Assembly (NCBI RefSeq): GCF_003217355.1
Contig: NZ_QJTK01000007.1
Location: forward strand, 122,748-186,747
DNA: 64,000 nucleotides
Reading direction: 5' to 3'
Source of the DNA: Rhodobacter viridis
GTDB taxonomy: Bacteria > Pseudomonadota > Alphaproteobacteria > Rhodobacterales > Rhodobacteraceae
Shown: in pieces, positions 29,144 through 38,700 of the stretch
How positions within the stretch are numbered: the first letter of the stretch is position 1
Layout: every line of letters begins with the position of its first letter
Notes under the pieces: generated by a model
The model's database searches: none
What the model was told of the DNA's origin: nothing
Seen by the model: only the letters and a program-made list of their open reading frames with translations
Translations under genes and position numbers: made by a program

Positions 29144-30105
29144 TGTCGCATGTTGGACCCGTCAAGGCCGGTCTGGCCGACTGCCGCAACGCCTGGGTGG
29201 AAACGCTCGAAGCCCTCGCGGCCGAGGATGAGCGCATCGTCGCCGTGGTGAACGACTCGGTCGGCTCGTCGAAGCTGAACGGCTTTCAGAAGAAATTCCC
29301 CGATCGGCTGATCAACGTCGGCATTGCCGAACAGCTGATGGTCGGCGTCGCCGCAGGGCTGGCGAACGGGGGGCGTATCCCCTTCGTCTCGGCCGCCTCT
29401 TGCTTCCTGACCGGGCGCTCGCTCGAGCAGGTCAAGGCCGATGTGGCTTACGCGAATTTCAACGTGAAGCTGGTCGGTCAATCCTCGGGCGTGGCTTACG
29501 GCGAATTGGGCGCGACGCACCATTCGATCGAGGATTTCGCCTGGCTTCGCGTGCTGACGACCATCACCACCATTGCCCCCGCCGATGCCTGGGAAACGGC
29601 GCAGGCGGTGAAATGGGCGGCCGAGCATGACGGCCCGGTCTATCTGCGGCTGTCGCGGATGCCGGTGCCCGATCTCGACATTCCGGGCCGCACCTTCACC
29701 CCCGGCAAGGCCGAGGTGGTGCGCAAGGGCTCGGATGTGACGGTCATCGCCTGCGGCACGACAGTGCATCTTGCGGCGGAAGCGGCGGACAAGCTGTCGG
29801 ACAAGGGCCTTTCGGTAAGGGTTCTAAACATGGCCACGATCAATCCCATCGATGTCGATGCCATTCTGGCAGCGGCCCGCGAAACCGGCGCCATCGTCAC
29901 GGTCGAGGAAGCCTCGGTCCGCGGCGGGCTGGGCGGCGCGGTGGCGGAAATCACCGCGGGCGAATGCCCGGTGCCGGTCGAACGGCTCGGCTTCCCGGGT
30001 TTTGTCGTCACCGGCTCGACCGAATGGCTGTTCGAGGAATACGGCCTGTCGGTTGCGGGCATCTCGGCCGCCGTGCGCAAGGTTCTGGCGCGGGTGACAA
30101 AATGA
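29143..30105 (+). CDS. Transketolase-like, C-terminal subunit
   Basis: A 320-residue protein with the pyrimidine-binding domain and the C-terminal domain of transketolase. The conserved Glu that activates thiamine is in INVGIAEQLMVGVAAGLA, and GATHHSIEDFAWLR is the substrate-channel His segment. The C-terminal domain includes VRVLNMATINPIDVDAI. It is translated from an ATG overlapping the preceding stop and overlaps the kinase start by ATGA, so a two-subunit enzyme in fixed ratio is expected. Confidence 0.85.
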   Translation: MSHVGPVKAGLADCRNAWVETLEALAAEDERIVAVVNDSVGSSKLNGFQKKFPDRLINVGIAEQLMVGVAAGLANGGRIPFVSAASCFLTGRSLEQVKADVAYANFNVKLVGQSSGVAYGELGATHHSIEDFAWLRVLTTITTIAPADAWETAQAVKWAAEHDGPVYLRLSRMPVPDLDIPGRTFTPGKAEVVRKGSDVTVIACGTTVHLAAEAADKLSDKGLSVRVLNMATINPIDVDAILAAARETGAIVTVEEASVRGGLGGAVAEITAGECPVPVERLGFPGFVVTGSTEWLFEEYGLSVAGISAAVRKVLARVTK

Positions 30106-31571
30106 ACGGGCCGCGGGTTCTCGCCATCGATCAGGGCACGACGAACACCAAGGTGCTGATCGTCGGCCCGGATGGAGCGGTGCTGGCCCGCGCCTCGGCC
30201 CCGCTGACGACCAGCTATCCGCAGTCGGGCTGGGCGGAACAATCGGCCGAGGCGCTTTGGGCCTCGGTGCAGGGCGCGATTGCCGAGGCGGTCGCGGGCC
30301 TTGCCCCGGGTCTTGGGGTCGACGCCATCGCCATCGCGAACCAGCGCGAGACGCTGGTGCTGTGGGATGCGGTGACCCACAAGCCGCTTTGCCCGGCGAT
30401 GATCTGGCAATGCCGTCGCACGGCCGACGATTGCGCGGCGCTCGCCGCGACGGGCGTCGGCCCGGCGGTCGAGGCGGCGACGGGGCTGGGACTGAACCCG
30501 CTCTTTCCGGCGACGAAACTGGCTTGGGCGTTGCGCAACATCCCGACCGTGGCTGCGGCGCAAGACGCTGGACGGCTCAGGGCGGGCACGGTCGATGCCT
30601 GGCTTTTGTGGAACCTGACCGGGGGCGCCGCGCATGCGACCGATCACTCGAATGCCTCGCGCACGCTGCTGTTTGACACGCGCACGCTGAGCTTCTCGCC
30701 GGAGCTGGCGGCGATCTTTGGCGTGCGGGTCGATTGCCTGCCGCAACCGCTGCCCTCGGACAGCCTGTTCGGGGTCACCGCCGCAGGGGCGACGGCGCTG
30801 CCTGCGGGCGTCCCGATTCAGGCGATGATGGGCGACAGCCATGCCGCGCTTTACGGCCATGGCGTGCGCAGCCCCGGCGCGGTGAAGGCGACCTATGGCA
30901 CCGGCTCGTCGCTGATGACGCTGACACCCGGGCGCGTGACGTCAAGCCACGGGCTCTCGGGCACGATCGGCTGGACCGATCGCACCGGCACGGCTTACGC
31001 GCTGGAGGGCAACATCACCGTTTCCGCGCAGGCGGCGGCCTTCATGGCGAAGATCCTCGGCTTCGAGGATGCCCGCGCGCTGTCGGTCTTTGCCCAAAGC
31101 GTGCCCGATGCGGGCGGTGTGACCTTTGTTCCGGCGCTGGCAGGCCTTGGCGCCCCGCATTGGAACGACGCCGCGCGCGGCACGCTGACCGGCATGAGCC
31201 ATGCGACCGGACCCGCGCATCTGGCGCGCGCGACCTTTGAGGCCATCGCGCAGCAGATCGCGGATGTCTTCGAGGCGATGCAGGCCGATATCGGCCACCC
31301 GCTCGCCGCGCTTTCGGCCGATGGCGGGGCTTCGGGGAATGACTTCCTGATGCAGTTGCAGGCCGATCTGATCGGCCGCCCGGTTCAGGTCGCGGCGCTG
31401 GAAGAGGTGGGCGCGATGGGCGTGGCTGCGATGGCGATGGCGGCGCTTGGCCATGCTCTGCCGCTTGCCGCGCCGAAACCGCCGTTCGAGCCTGCCTTGA
31501 AACCCGCCGATCGCGCGCAGCTGCGCAGGTCCTGGGCCCATGCCATCGCGCAGGCGTCGCTGCCTGCCTGA
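30102..31571 (+). CDS. FGGY-family sugar kinase
   Basis: A 489-residue carbohydrate kinase of the FGGY (glycerol/xylulose kinase) group. The ATP-binding start is LAIDQGTTNTKVLI. Mid-protein MGDSHAALYGHG and the C-terminal GGASGNDFLMQLQADLIGRP are family signatures. It would phosphorylate the ketose made by the isomerase before transketolase cleavage. It is the last gene of the operon, coupled by an ATGA overlap and followed by a strong terminator. D-apulose, xylulose, ribulose or erythrulose are all possible substrates. Confidence 0.88.
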   Translation: MNGPRVLAIDQGTTNTKVLIVGPDGAVLARASAPLTTSYPQSGWAEQSAEALWASVQGAIAEAVAGLAPGLGVDAIAIANQRETLVLWDAVTHKPLCPAMIWQCRRTADDCAALAATGVGPAVEAATGLGLNPLFPATKLAWALRNIPTVAAAQDAGRLRAGTVDAWLLWNLTGGAAHATDHSNASRTLLFDTRTLSFSPELAAIFGVRVDCLPQPLPSDSLFGVTAAGATALPAGVPIQAMMGDSHAALYGHGVRSPGAVKATYGTGSSLMTLTPGRVTSSHGLSGTIGWTDRTGTAYALEGNITVSAQAAAFMAKILGFEDARALSVFAQSVPDAGGVTFVPALAGLGAPHWNDAARGTLTGMSHATGPAHLARATFEAIAQQIADVFEAMQADIGHPLAALSADGGASGNDFLMQLQADLIGRPVQVAALEEVGAMGVAAMAMAALGHALPLAAPKPPFEPALKPADRAQLRRSWAHAIAQASLPA

Positions 31572-31620
31572 GCCATTCCCGGGCGCCCAATCTCCTCCCC
31601 CGTGGCGCCGTGGGAGTGTA

Positions 31621-31658
31621 ACCGCCCGCAAGCTCGCCTTGCGGGCGGTTCCTTTTCA
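31621..31658 (+). terminator. Intrinsic terminator of the catabolic operon
   Basis: Arms ACCGCCCGCAAG and CTTGCGGGCGGT (12 bp, perfect) enclose a 5-base loop and are followed by TCCTTTTC. It sits between the convergent kinase and fucU-type genes. Confidence 0.85.
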
Positions 31659-32093
31659 GGCGGTCGGACGGATCACGCCCTTTTTCAGGATCAGGCAGCC
31701 GTAAAGCCGGGTCTCGCCCGTCGCGACGATCGCAAAGGCCTGTTTCGAGCGGGCGTAGAAATCGAAGCGCTCGACCCGGCCCAGCTTCGCCGCCGGGCCT
31801 TCGTGCTTGGCGAGAATGGCGCGGAAATCGGCGAAGATCGGCTGCTCGGCCGTGGGATCGCCCACCACTTCCATGTGGAAGGCGGCTTCCGGCACGAAAT
31901 CATCGAGCGGCATCACCGACAGGATCGCATCCATCACCTGAGTCGCGCTCAGGCCGGGCATGCGGATCAGCTCCTGCGCGCAGCTTTCGGCGGGGAAATT
32001 GGCGTCGACGATCACGATCTCGTCGCCGTGGCCCATGGCGCGCAGCGTGTAAAGCAGGTCCGCCGTCAGGATCGGGTCGATGTTCTTCAGCAT
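31656..32093 (-). CDS. fucU: RbsD/FucU-family sugar mutarotase
   Basis: A 145-residue protein starting MLKNIDPILTADLLYTLRAMG. The HGDEIVIVDANFPAES motif is diagnostic for the FucU/RbsD family, whose members speed the exchange of sugar anomers or ring forms so that kinases or isomerases can use them. It is convergent to the catabolic operon and closes the sugar cluster. An open frame extends upstream, but the Met at 32093 fits the family N-terminus. Confidence 0.88.
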   Translation of the reverse strand: MLKNIDPILTADLLYTLRAMGHGDEIVIVDANFPAESCAQELIRMPGLSATQVMDAILSVMPLDDFVPEAAFHMEVVGDPTAEQPIFADFRAILAKHEGPAAKLGRVERFDFYARSKQAFAIVATGETRLYGCLILKKGVIRPTA

Positions 32094-32464
32094 GGTATCA
32101 CCTTGTGTTCGCGGGCGGCACGGGGCCAGTCCCGCCGCGATCAAAGACCTCGGCCGGGCAAAGTGCAAGCGTTTGTGCGACGCTGCGACGCGCTTTGCGG
32201 TGCCGCGCCGCAGCAACGAATTCCTTTGACAATCGGTGGGTTGGTGAGTGACCTTGACTCACCCTAGGGGCGAGTTAACTTTTGCCCGGGGTACAAGAGA
32301 GCATCCGCCCGCCCGGTGTTGAGCGCGGTCGAGGCAGGGGCCAGGGACTTCGAAAGGCCGGGCCAGAACGGTTCGGAAAGGCCGAAAGCCGACAGAAACC
32401 GAAGGCCAATTGCGCGCACCATCTGCGATGTCGCGACCATGATCAGCCCGGGGAGGAGCCTGAG
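32094..32464. promoter_or_regulatory. Intergenic region with palindrome and promoter candidate
   Basis: This 371-bp gap lies between the divergent fucU gene and the small ORF at 32465. A perfect 7+7 palindrome, GGTGAGT-N7-ACTCACC, is at 32243-32263. A possible promoter TTGACT (32254-32259) with TAACTT 16 bp later overlaps it. A TTGACA is at 32226. The rest has no coding sequence I can support. Confidence 0.4.
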
Positions 32465-32533
32465 ATGACGTTTCACTTCCAGAAGAAGCAATCTGGGGTT
32501 GTGTCTGCCTCTGCATCGGAGGCCTGCGGATGA
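32465..32533 (+). CDS. Putative 22-aa small ORF coupled to the next gene
   Basis: ATG 32465 is preceded by a near-perfect GGGGAGGAG ribosome binding site and opens a 22-codon frame. The product is MTFHFQKKQSGVVSASASEACG, here broken as MTFHFQKKQSGVV then SASASEACG. Its TGA overlaps the ATG of the 157-residue protein (ATGA). The downstream gene has no good ribosome binding site of its own, so it is probably translated by coupling. It could be a leader peptide or a true small protein. Nothing similar is known to me. Confidence 0.5.
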   Translation: MTFHFQKKQSGVVSASASEACG

Positions 32534-33003
32534 CCGGACCCTTTGCCGAGATTGTCGCACGGCTCGAGGCCGGGCTGGTGGGGCGCGAACCCTTGCCGCG
32601 CCTTGACCGGATCATGGCCATGGCCGAGGAAATTCTGGTGACATGGCTGATGCGCTGCGGCGCGGGGGCGACGCCGGGCATGGTCGAGGGATCTCTGCTG
32701 TTGTCGTTGCACCGGCAAAGCTGCCATTGCCAGCCGGGCTTTGACACCAGTCGCGACCTGTGCCGCGAGATTGTGGCGCGGCGCAATGTTGCCTTGCTTT
32801 ACCCCGAGGAAGCCGCGCAAGCGCATTGGGAGATGGCCGAGAAGGTGCTGCAGCTCGCGCAGTTCGTCGCCGATGTCATGCCGCCCGAGCGACCGGCGGA
32901 TGCGACGTCGCCGCAACGGCGGGTGGCGGACCTTGCCGCGTGCCGCTGCAGTGCCGAAAAAGTGGCCTCGCCCGAGCTGCGCGAGGTGGTGCGGGCCTGT
33001 TAG
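32530..33003 (+). CDS. Hypothetical protein, 157 aa
   Basis: A soluble, largely helical 157-residue protein that I do not recognise (starts MTGPFAEIVARLEAGLVGRE). It has no signal peptide or clear membrane helix. Cys residues are scattered (RCGAG, HRQSCHCQPGFD, LCREIV, AACRCS, ending RAC), enough for a metal or redox role, but no standard motif emerges. The HRQSCHC segment is the most distinctive. The start overlaps the stop of the 22-codon ORF. It is convergent with a universal stress protein gene 26 bp away. Confidence 0.6.
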   Translation: MTGPFAEIVARLEAGLVGREPLPRLDRIMAMAEEILVTWLMRCGAGATPGMVEGSLLLSLHRQSCHCQPGFDTSRDLCREIVARRNVALLYPEEAAQAHWEMAEKVLQLAQFVADVMPPERPADATSPQRRVADLAACRCSAEKVASPELREVVRAC

Positions 33004-33029
33004 CCCCGCCGCTTCGGCGGATCAGCGGA

Positions 33030-33890
33030 TCAGCGGATCAGCACCACCGGCACCTTGCAGGCGCGCATCGTGGCCGTTGTGGTCGAGCCGATGATCAGGC
33101 TGCGGATGCGCGAATGGCCATAGGCCCCCATCACCAGCAGATCGAATTTCTCGTCTTCGGCGAGCTTGCGCAGCGCCGCCTCGGGCTGGCCCGCCAGAAC
33201 CGTGGTCTCGGCCGAGATGCCTGCCGCCGCCAGCATCGATTGCGCGGTCTCAAGGCCCTTCTTCACCTCGGGCGTCCCCTGACCGACCGCGGCGATCTGC
33301 ACCGAGAGCCCGGGGAACAGCGTGCTGCGCGAGATGTGATCGACCGCCTTCATCGCCGAGACCCCACCGTCATAGGCGATCAGAACCCGCTCGATCGGCT
33401 TGAAGGCGCGCGAGGCGACGAAGACCGGCCGCGAACAGGAGCGCACGATGCGTTCAAGGTTTGCGCCCAGATGATCCATCGCCTGATCGGCTTCCTCGCC
33501 GCGCTTGCCAAGCAGGATCACCCGCGCTTCGGGCTCGAACTCGTGCACTGTCGCCAGCAGATCGCCCTGCCGCAATTCGGCGGAAATCTCCGCCACACCG
33601 GCTTTTTCGAGCAGCACCCGGGCGTCGTCGATCAGCGCGCGCCCATGCGCCGCCATCAGCCGCGCGCGCTGCGCATCAAGCGCCGCGAGTTCTTCCATCA
33701 CGCCGCTGCGCGCGCCCAGCGGCGCGGGTTCCGCCGGATCGTCCAGCGTGGTCGCGCCCGAGGGCGAGGGACGCAGCACATGGACGAGCTGCACCGGCGC
33801 GCCTGTGCGCTTGGAAATCCACGCCGCATGATCGCACACGCTCGTGGCGTAGATCGAGCCATCGACGAATGCGACGATCTTCCCGGTCAT
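33030..33890 (-). CDS. Tandem universal stress protein (UspA family)
   Basis: A 286-residue protein with two Usp domains. Domain 1 starts KIVAFVDGSIYATSVCDHAAW. Domain 2 starts ERVLIAYDGGVSAMKAVDHIS and ends with the ATP-binding signature GAYGHSRIRSLIIGSTT. Tandem Usp proteins are typically induced by starvation, oxygen or redox stress. The start at 33890 follows GGAGG in the minus-strand leader; a longer frame has no such site. Confidence 0.88.
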   Translation of the reverse strand: MTGKIVAFVDGSIYATSVCDHAAWISKRTGAPVQLVHVLRPSPSGATTLDDPAEPAPLGARSGVMEELAALDAQRARLMAAHGRALIDDARVLLEKAGVAEISAELRQGDLLATVHEFEPEARVILLGKRGEEADQAMDHLGANLERIVRSCSRPVFVASRAFKPIERVLIAYDGGVSAMKAVDHISRSTLFPGLSVQIAAVGQGTPEVKKGLETAQSMLAAAGISAETTVLAGQPEAALRKLAEDEKFDLLVMGAYGHSRIRSLIIGSTTTATMRACKVPVVLIR

Positions 33891-34085
33891 CTGTCCTCCT
33901 GACGGCTTTCCCCGCAGGGGCGCCTCGCGACTCTGCCCACACCGGGGCCGCGCCGCCGGATACACGGCTTTGGCGGAAAATCCAAGCTGCGACGGGGTCC
34001 TGCGACAGGTTTTGCGCAATCATGCTTGGCCCCGCGACGGCATGAGCCTATAAAGCGCGCCATTTCTGCGACCAAGGAGTTCGCG

Positions 34086-35150
34086 ATGACCGACACCGCC
34101 CCGCAGCCCGAGCCCCGGCTGACCTCGCTTTCGCATGGCGGCGGATGCGGCTGCAAGATCGCCCCCGGGGTGTTGGAGCGGATCCTCTCCGATACCACCG
34201 TGCCGCTGGTGCCGAAGGAGCTGATGGTGGGCATTGCCACCGCCGATGACGCGGCGGTCTGGCGGCTCAATGACACGCAGGCGCTGGTGGCGACGACCGA
34301 TTTCTTCATGCCGATCGTCGATGATGCCCGCGACTTCGGCCGCATCGCCGCGACGAATGCGCTGTCGGACGTTTACGCCATGGGCGGGCGGCCGATTCTG
34401 GCGCTGGCCATCGTCGGCATGCCGATCAAGGTTCTGTCCGAGCGCACCATCGGCGCGATCCTGAAAGGCGGGGCCGAGGTCTGCGCCGCCGCGGGCATTC
34501 CGGTGGCGGGCGGGCATACGATCGATTCCGTCGAGCCGATCTACGGGCTGGTGGCGCTGGGCCTCGTGCATCCCGATCGGGTCAAGACCAATGCCGGGGC
34601 GCGGCCGGGTGACGTGCTGGTGCTGGGCAAGCGGCTCGGCGTCGGCATCCTGTCGGGCGCGCTGAAAAAGGGCCAGCTGCCGCCCTCGGGCGAGGCCGAG
34701 CTGATCGCCTCGGTCACGCAGCTGAACACCCCCGGCGCCGATCTGGGCGAGATGGCGGCCGTGCATGCGATGACCGATGTGACGGGCTTTGGTCTTGGCG
34801 GTCATGGTCTTGAAATGGCACGCGGATCGGGCTGCGATATCGAGATTTCCTGGGCCTCGGTGCCGCGACTGCCGGGCGTGATGGAGGCCGCGGCCGAGGG
34901 CCATCTGACCGGGGCTTCGGGGCGCAACTGGGCGAGCTATGGCGCTGGGATCGATCTGCCCGCCGATCTGGGGGATCTCGATCGCGGGTTGCTGACCGAT
35001 CCACAGACCTCCGGCGGGTTGCTCGTCGCCTGTGCGCCGGACGCGGTCGAGGCGGTTCTCTCGACCTTCCGTCGTCACGGCTTCGATCATGCCGCGCCGA
35101 TTGGCCGGGTGCTTGCGGAAAGCGCCACCCCGCGGCTGCGCATCGTCTGA
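34086..35150 (+). CDS. selD: Selenide, water dikinase SelD
   Basis: A 354-residue enzyme that makes selenophosphate from selenide and ATP. The N-terminal active site reads GGGCGCKI, with Cys21 and Lys24 corresponding to E. coli Cys17 and Lys20, so this is the Cys rather than the selenocysteine form. Mg-ATP-binding segments TTDFFMPIVDD, NALSDVYAMGG and GGHTIDSVEPIYG are intact. No selA, selB or selenouridine synthase gene lies nearby. Its stop is 2 bp from the convergent putR stop. Start chosen by AAGGAG. Confidence 0.93.
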   Translation: MTDTAPQPEPRLTSLSHGGGCGCKIAPGVLERILSDTTVPLVPKELMVGIATADDAAVWRLNDTQALVATTDFFMPIVDDARDFGRIAATNALSDVYAMGGRPILALAIVGMPIKVLSERTIGAILKGGAEVCAAAGIPVAGGHTIDSVEPIYGLVALGLVHPDRVKTNAGARPGDVLVLGKRLGVGILSGALKKGQLPPSGEAELIASVTQLNTPGADLGEMAAVHAMTDVTGFGLGGHGLEMARGSGCDIEISWASVPRLPGVMEAAAEGHLTGASGRNWASYGAGIDLPADLGDLDRGLLTDPQTSGGLLVACAPDAVEAVLSTFRRHGFDHAAPIGRVLAESATPRLRIV

Positions 35151-35152
35151 GT

Positions 35153-35617
35153 TCAAAGCGTCGGGCTGTTCTGCTCGACCACCGCTTCCATCGCCACATA
35201 GCTTGAGGTTGCCGCCACATGCGGCAGCGCCGAAAGCTTTTCCCCCATGATTTTGCGGTATTCCGCGATGTCGTGGCTGCGCACCTTCAGCAGGTAATCG
35301 AAGCCGCCCGCGATCATGTAGCATTCCTCGACCTCGGGGATTTCGCGCACGGCGGCGTTGAACTGCTCGAGCGCCTTCTGCCGTGTGTCGCTCAGCTTCA
35401 CCTCGACATAGGTGACATGGATCAGGCCGAGCTGGATTGGCGAGAGCATCGCCCGGTAGCCGGTGATCAGCCCCATCTCCTCCATCGCGCGGATGCGCGC
35501 CGCGACTGGGGTTTTCGACAGCCCGACCTTGCGGGCGAGTTCCGTGACCGGAATCCGCGCATTGGCGCAAAGCTCGTGCAGGATGCGCCGGTCGGTGGCG
35601 TCAAGCGGGTCGGTCAT
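35153..35617 (-). CDS. putR: Lrp/AsnC-family regulator of proline utilisation PutR
   Basis: A 154-residue Lrp-type protein. The helix-turn-helix is LDATDRRILHELCANARIPVTELARKVGLSKTPVAARIRAMEE, followed by the RAM ligand-binding domain (YMIAGGFDYLLKVRSHDIAEY). It is divergent from putA, an arrangement known in R. capsulatus, where the Lrp-like PutR activates putA in response to proline. The Met at 35617 is preferred over an upstream extension that would run into the putA leader. Confidence 0.87.
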   Translation of the reverse strand: MTDPLDATDRRILHELCANARIPVTELARKVGLSKTPVAARIRAMEEMGLITGYRAMLSPIQLGLIHVTYVEVKLSDTRQKALEQFNAAVREIPEVEECYMIAGGFDYLLKVRSHDIAEYRKIMGEKLSALPHVAATSSYVAMEAVVEQNSPTL

Positions 35618-35726
35618 GTCTTTGGCCCTATCTTTGGTCCGATGGACTGCAATTATGGATTTCAATAGTCACATCGTCCAGAGGCCCAATGATATGATCG
35701 GGGAAACGCCCAAGGAGTTCCCGACC

Positions 35727-38700
35727 ATGACCGACCTTTCCGCTCTTGGCCCGCAGGCCAAATTCGCCCCCGAGGCCGAGGTTCTTGAGGCGCTCGTCGC
35801 GCAGGCCGCGCTGCCGCAGGCGCAGCTTGACCGGATCGCCGCGCGCGGCGCCGATCTGGTCGCGCGGATCCGGGCCGAAGCGAAGCCGAGCCTGATGGAG
35901 CATTTCCTGGCGCAATACGGGCTTTCGACGCGCGAGGGCGTGGCGCTGATGTGTCTGGCCGAGGCCATGCTGCGCGTGCCCGACAACGCCACGATCGACG
36001 CGCTGATCGAGGACAAGATCGCGCCGTCGGACTGGGGCAAGCATCTGGGCACGGCGGCCTCGTCGCTGGTCAATGCCTCGACCTGGGCGCTGATGCTGAC
36101 GGGCAAGGTGCTCGATGATGGCGCGGGCGGCCTTGCGGGCACGCTGCGCGGCGCCATGCGGCGGCTGGGCGAGCCGGTGATCCGCGCCGCCGTGGGGCAG
36201 GCGATGCGCGAGATGGGCCGTCAATTCGTTCTGGGCGAAACCATTGAAAAGGCTCTTGAACGCGCCGAAAAACGCGAGAGCGAGGGCTATACCTTCAGCT
36301 ATGACATGCTGGGCGAGGCGGCGCTGACCACCGCCGATGCCGAACGCTATCGTGTCGCCTATGCGCAGGCGATCGCGTCGATCGCCAAGGCGGCGACCAA
36401 GGGCTCGATCGCGGCCAATCCGGGGATTTCGATCAAGCTTTCGGCGCTGCATCCCCGCTACGAGGTGGCGCAGGAGGCCCGGGTGATGGCCGAACTCGTC
36501 CCGGTCGTGCGTGATCTGGCGCGGGCGGCGGCGGCGGCGGGGATTGCGCTGCATATCGATGCCGAGGAACAGGACCGTCTGGCGCTGTCGCTGCGCGTGA
36601 TCGAAGCGGTGATGGCCGATCCCGAGACCGCGGGTTGGCAGGGCTTTGGCGCCGTCGTGCAGGCCTATGGCAAGCGCGCGGGGGCGGCGATCGACGCGCT
36701 CGCCGCGATGGCGCGGGCGAGCGGGCGGCGCATCAACATCCGTCTGGTGAAGGGCGCCTATTGGGATTCCGAGATGAAGCGCGCGCAGGTCGAGGGCCAT
36801 CCGGGCTTTCCGCTCTTCACCTCGAAAACCGGCACCGATGTCGCCTATATCTGCCTTGCCGCGAAGCTCTTCGGGCTGAGCGATTGCCTCTATCCGCAAT
36901 TTGCGACGCATAATGCGCATACGGTGGCGGCGGTGCTGGAGATGGCGGCGGGGCGGCCTTACGAGTTCCAGCGCCTGCACGGGATGGGCGCGCGGCTGCA
37001 TGATATCGTGCTGCGCGAGACCGGCGGGCGCTGCCGGATCTACGCTCCGGTGGGGGCGCATCGCGACCTGCTCGCCTATCTGGTGCGGCGGCTCTTGGAG
37101 AACGGCGCGAACTCGTCTTTCGTGAACCAGATCGTCAATGAAAGCGTGCCGCCGAGTGAGGTCGCCGCTTGTCCTTTTGCGGCGCTGGCCACGGCCCGGG
37201 CGCCGCGCGGGCTGCTGGCGCCTGCGGCTTTGTTCGGGTCGGATCGCGTCAATTCGCAAGGCTTCGATCTGAGCGACCCCGAGGTTCTGGCGCGGATCGA
37301 GACGGCGCGGACCGTGACGCTGCCGGACGCCGCGCCGATCGTGGCGGGGCCGGTCTCGGGCGGGTCGCGGGACGTGGTGAACCCGGCCACCGGCGCGGTC
37401 GTCGCGCGGGTGACCGAGGCGGATGCGGCAACGGTGGCGGTGGCGCTTGACGCGGCGCGGGTCTGGTCTGCCCCCGCGGCGGAGCGCGCGGCGGTGCTGA
37501 GCCGTGCCGCCGATCTCTACGAAGAAAACTTCGGTCCGATCTTTGCCGCACTGGCGCGCGAAGCGGGCAAGACGCTCGGCGATGCGATTTCCGAACTGCG
37601 CGAGGCCGTTGATTTCCTGCGCTATTATGCGGCCGAGGGCACGTCCGACACGCGGGCCCCGCGTGGCCCCGTGGTGGCGATCAGCCCGTGGAACTTCCCG
37701 CTCGCGATCTTTACCGGCCAGATCGCGGCCGCTTTGATGGCGGGCAATGCGGTGCTGGCGAAGCCCGCCGAACAGACCCCGGTGATCGCCGCGCTGGCGG
37801 TGCGGCTGCTGCATCAGGCCGGAGTTCCGGCGACGGCGCTGCAACTTTTGCCGGGTGATGGCCCCACGGTCGGTGCCGCGCTGACCCGCGATCCGCGCAT
37901 CAAGGGCGTCGTTTTCACCGGCTCGACCGAGACCGCGCAGATCATCGCCCGCGCGATGGCCGCGCATATGGCGCCGGGCACGCCGCTGATTGCGGAAACC
38001 GGCGGGTTGAATGCGATGGTCGTCGACAGCACCGCGCTGCCCGAACAGGCGGTGCGCGATGTCGTCGCCTCGGCCTTCCGTTCGGCCGGGCAACGCTGCT
38101 CGGCGCTGCGCTGCCTGTATGTGCAGGAAGACATCGCCCCCCATGTGATCGCGATGCTGAAAGGCGCGATGGACGAACTGGTTCTGGGCGATCCTTGGCG
38201 GTTGTCGACCGATGTCGGCCCGGTGATCGACGCCGAGGCGCAGGCCGGGATCGAGACCTATCTGGCGCAAAATGCGGGGCGCATCCTGCATCGCACCGCC
38301 GCGCCTGCGGGCGGGCATTTCGTCGCCCCCGCGCTCTTGAAAGTGACCGGCATTGCCGATCTGTCGCACGAAATCTTCGGTCCGGTTTTGCATCTTGCAA
38401 CTTTCGCCGCCGATGACCTGCCTGCAGTGATCGCGGCGATCAATGCGCGCGGCTACGGGCTGACCTTCGGTCTGCATTCGCGCATCGATGCCCGTGTCGA
38501 AACCGTGGCCGAGACGATCCGGGCGGGCAATATCTATGTGAACCGCAACCAGATTGGCGCGGTGGTGGGCAGCCAGCCTTTCGGCGGCGAGGGGCTTTCG
38601 GGCACCGGGCCGAAGGCGGGCGGGCCTTTGTATCTGGGCCGCTTCTATGCGCCGGAACCGGTCGTGGCGACCGGGGCTTGGACGCAGGCGGTGACGCCCG

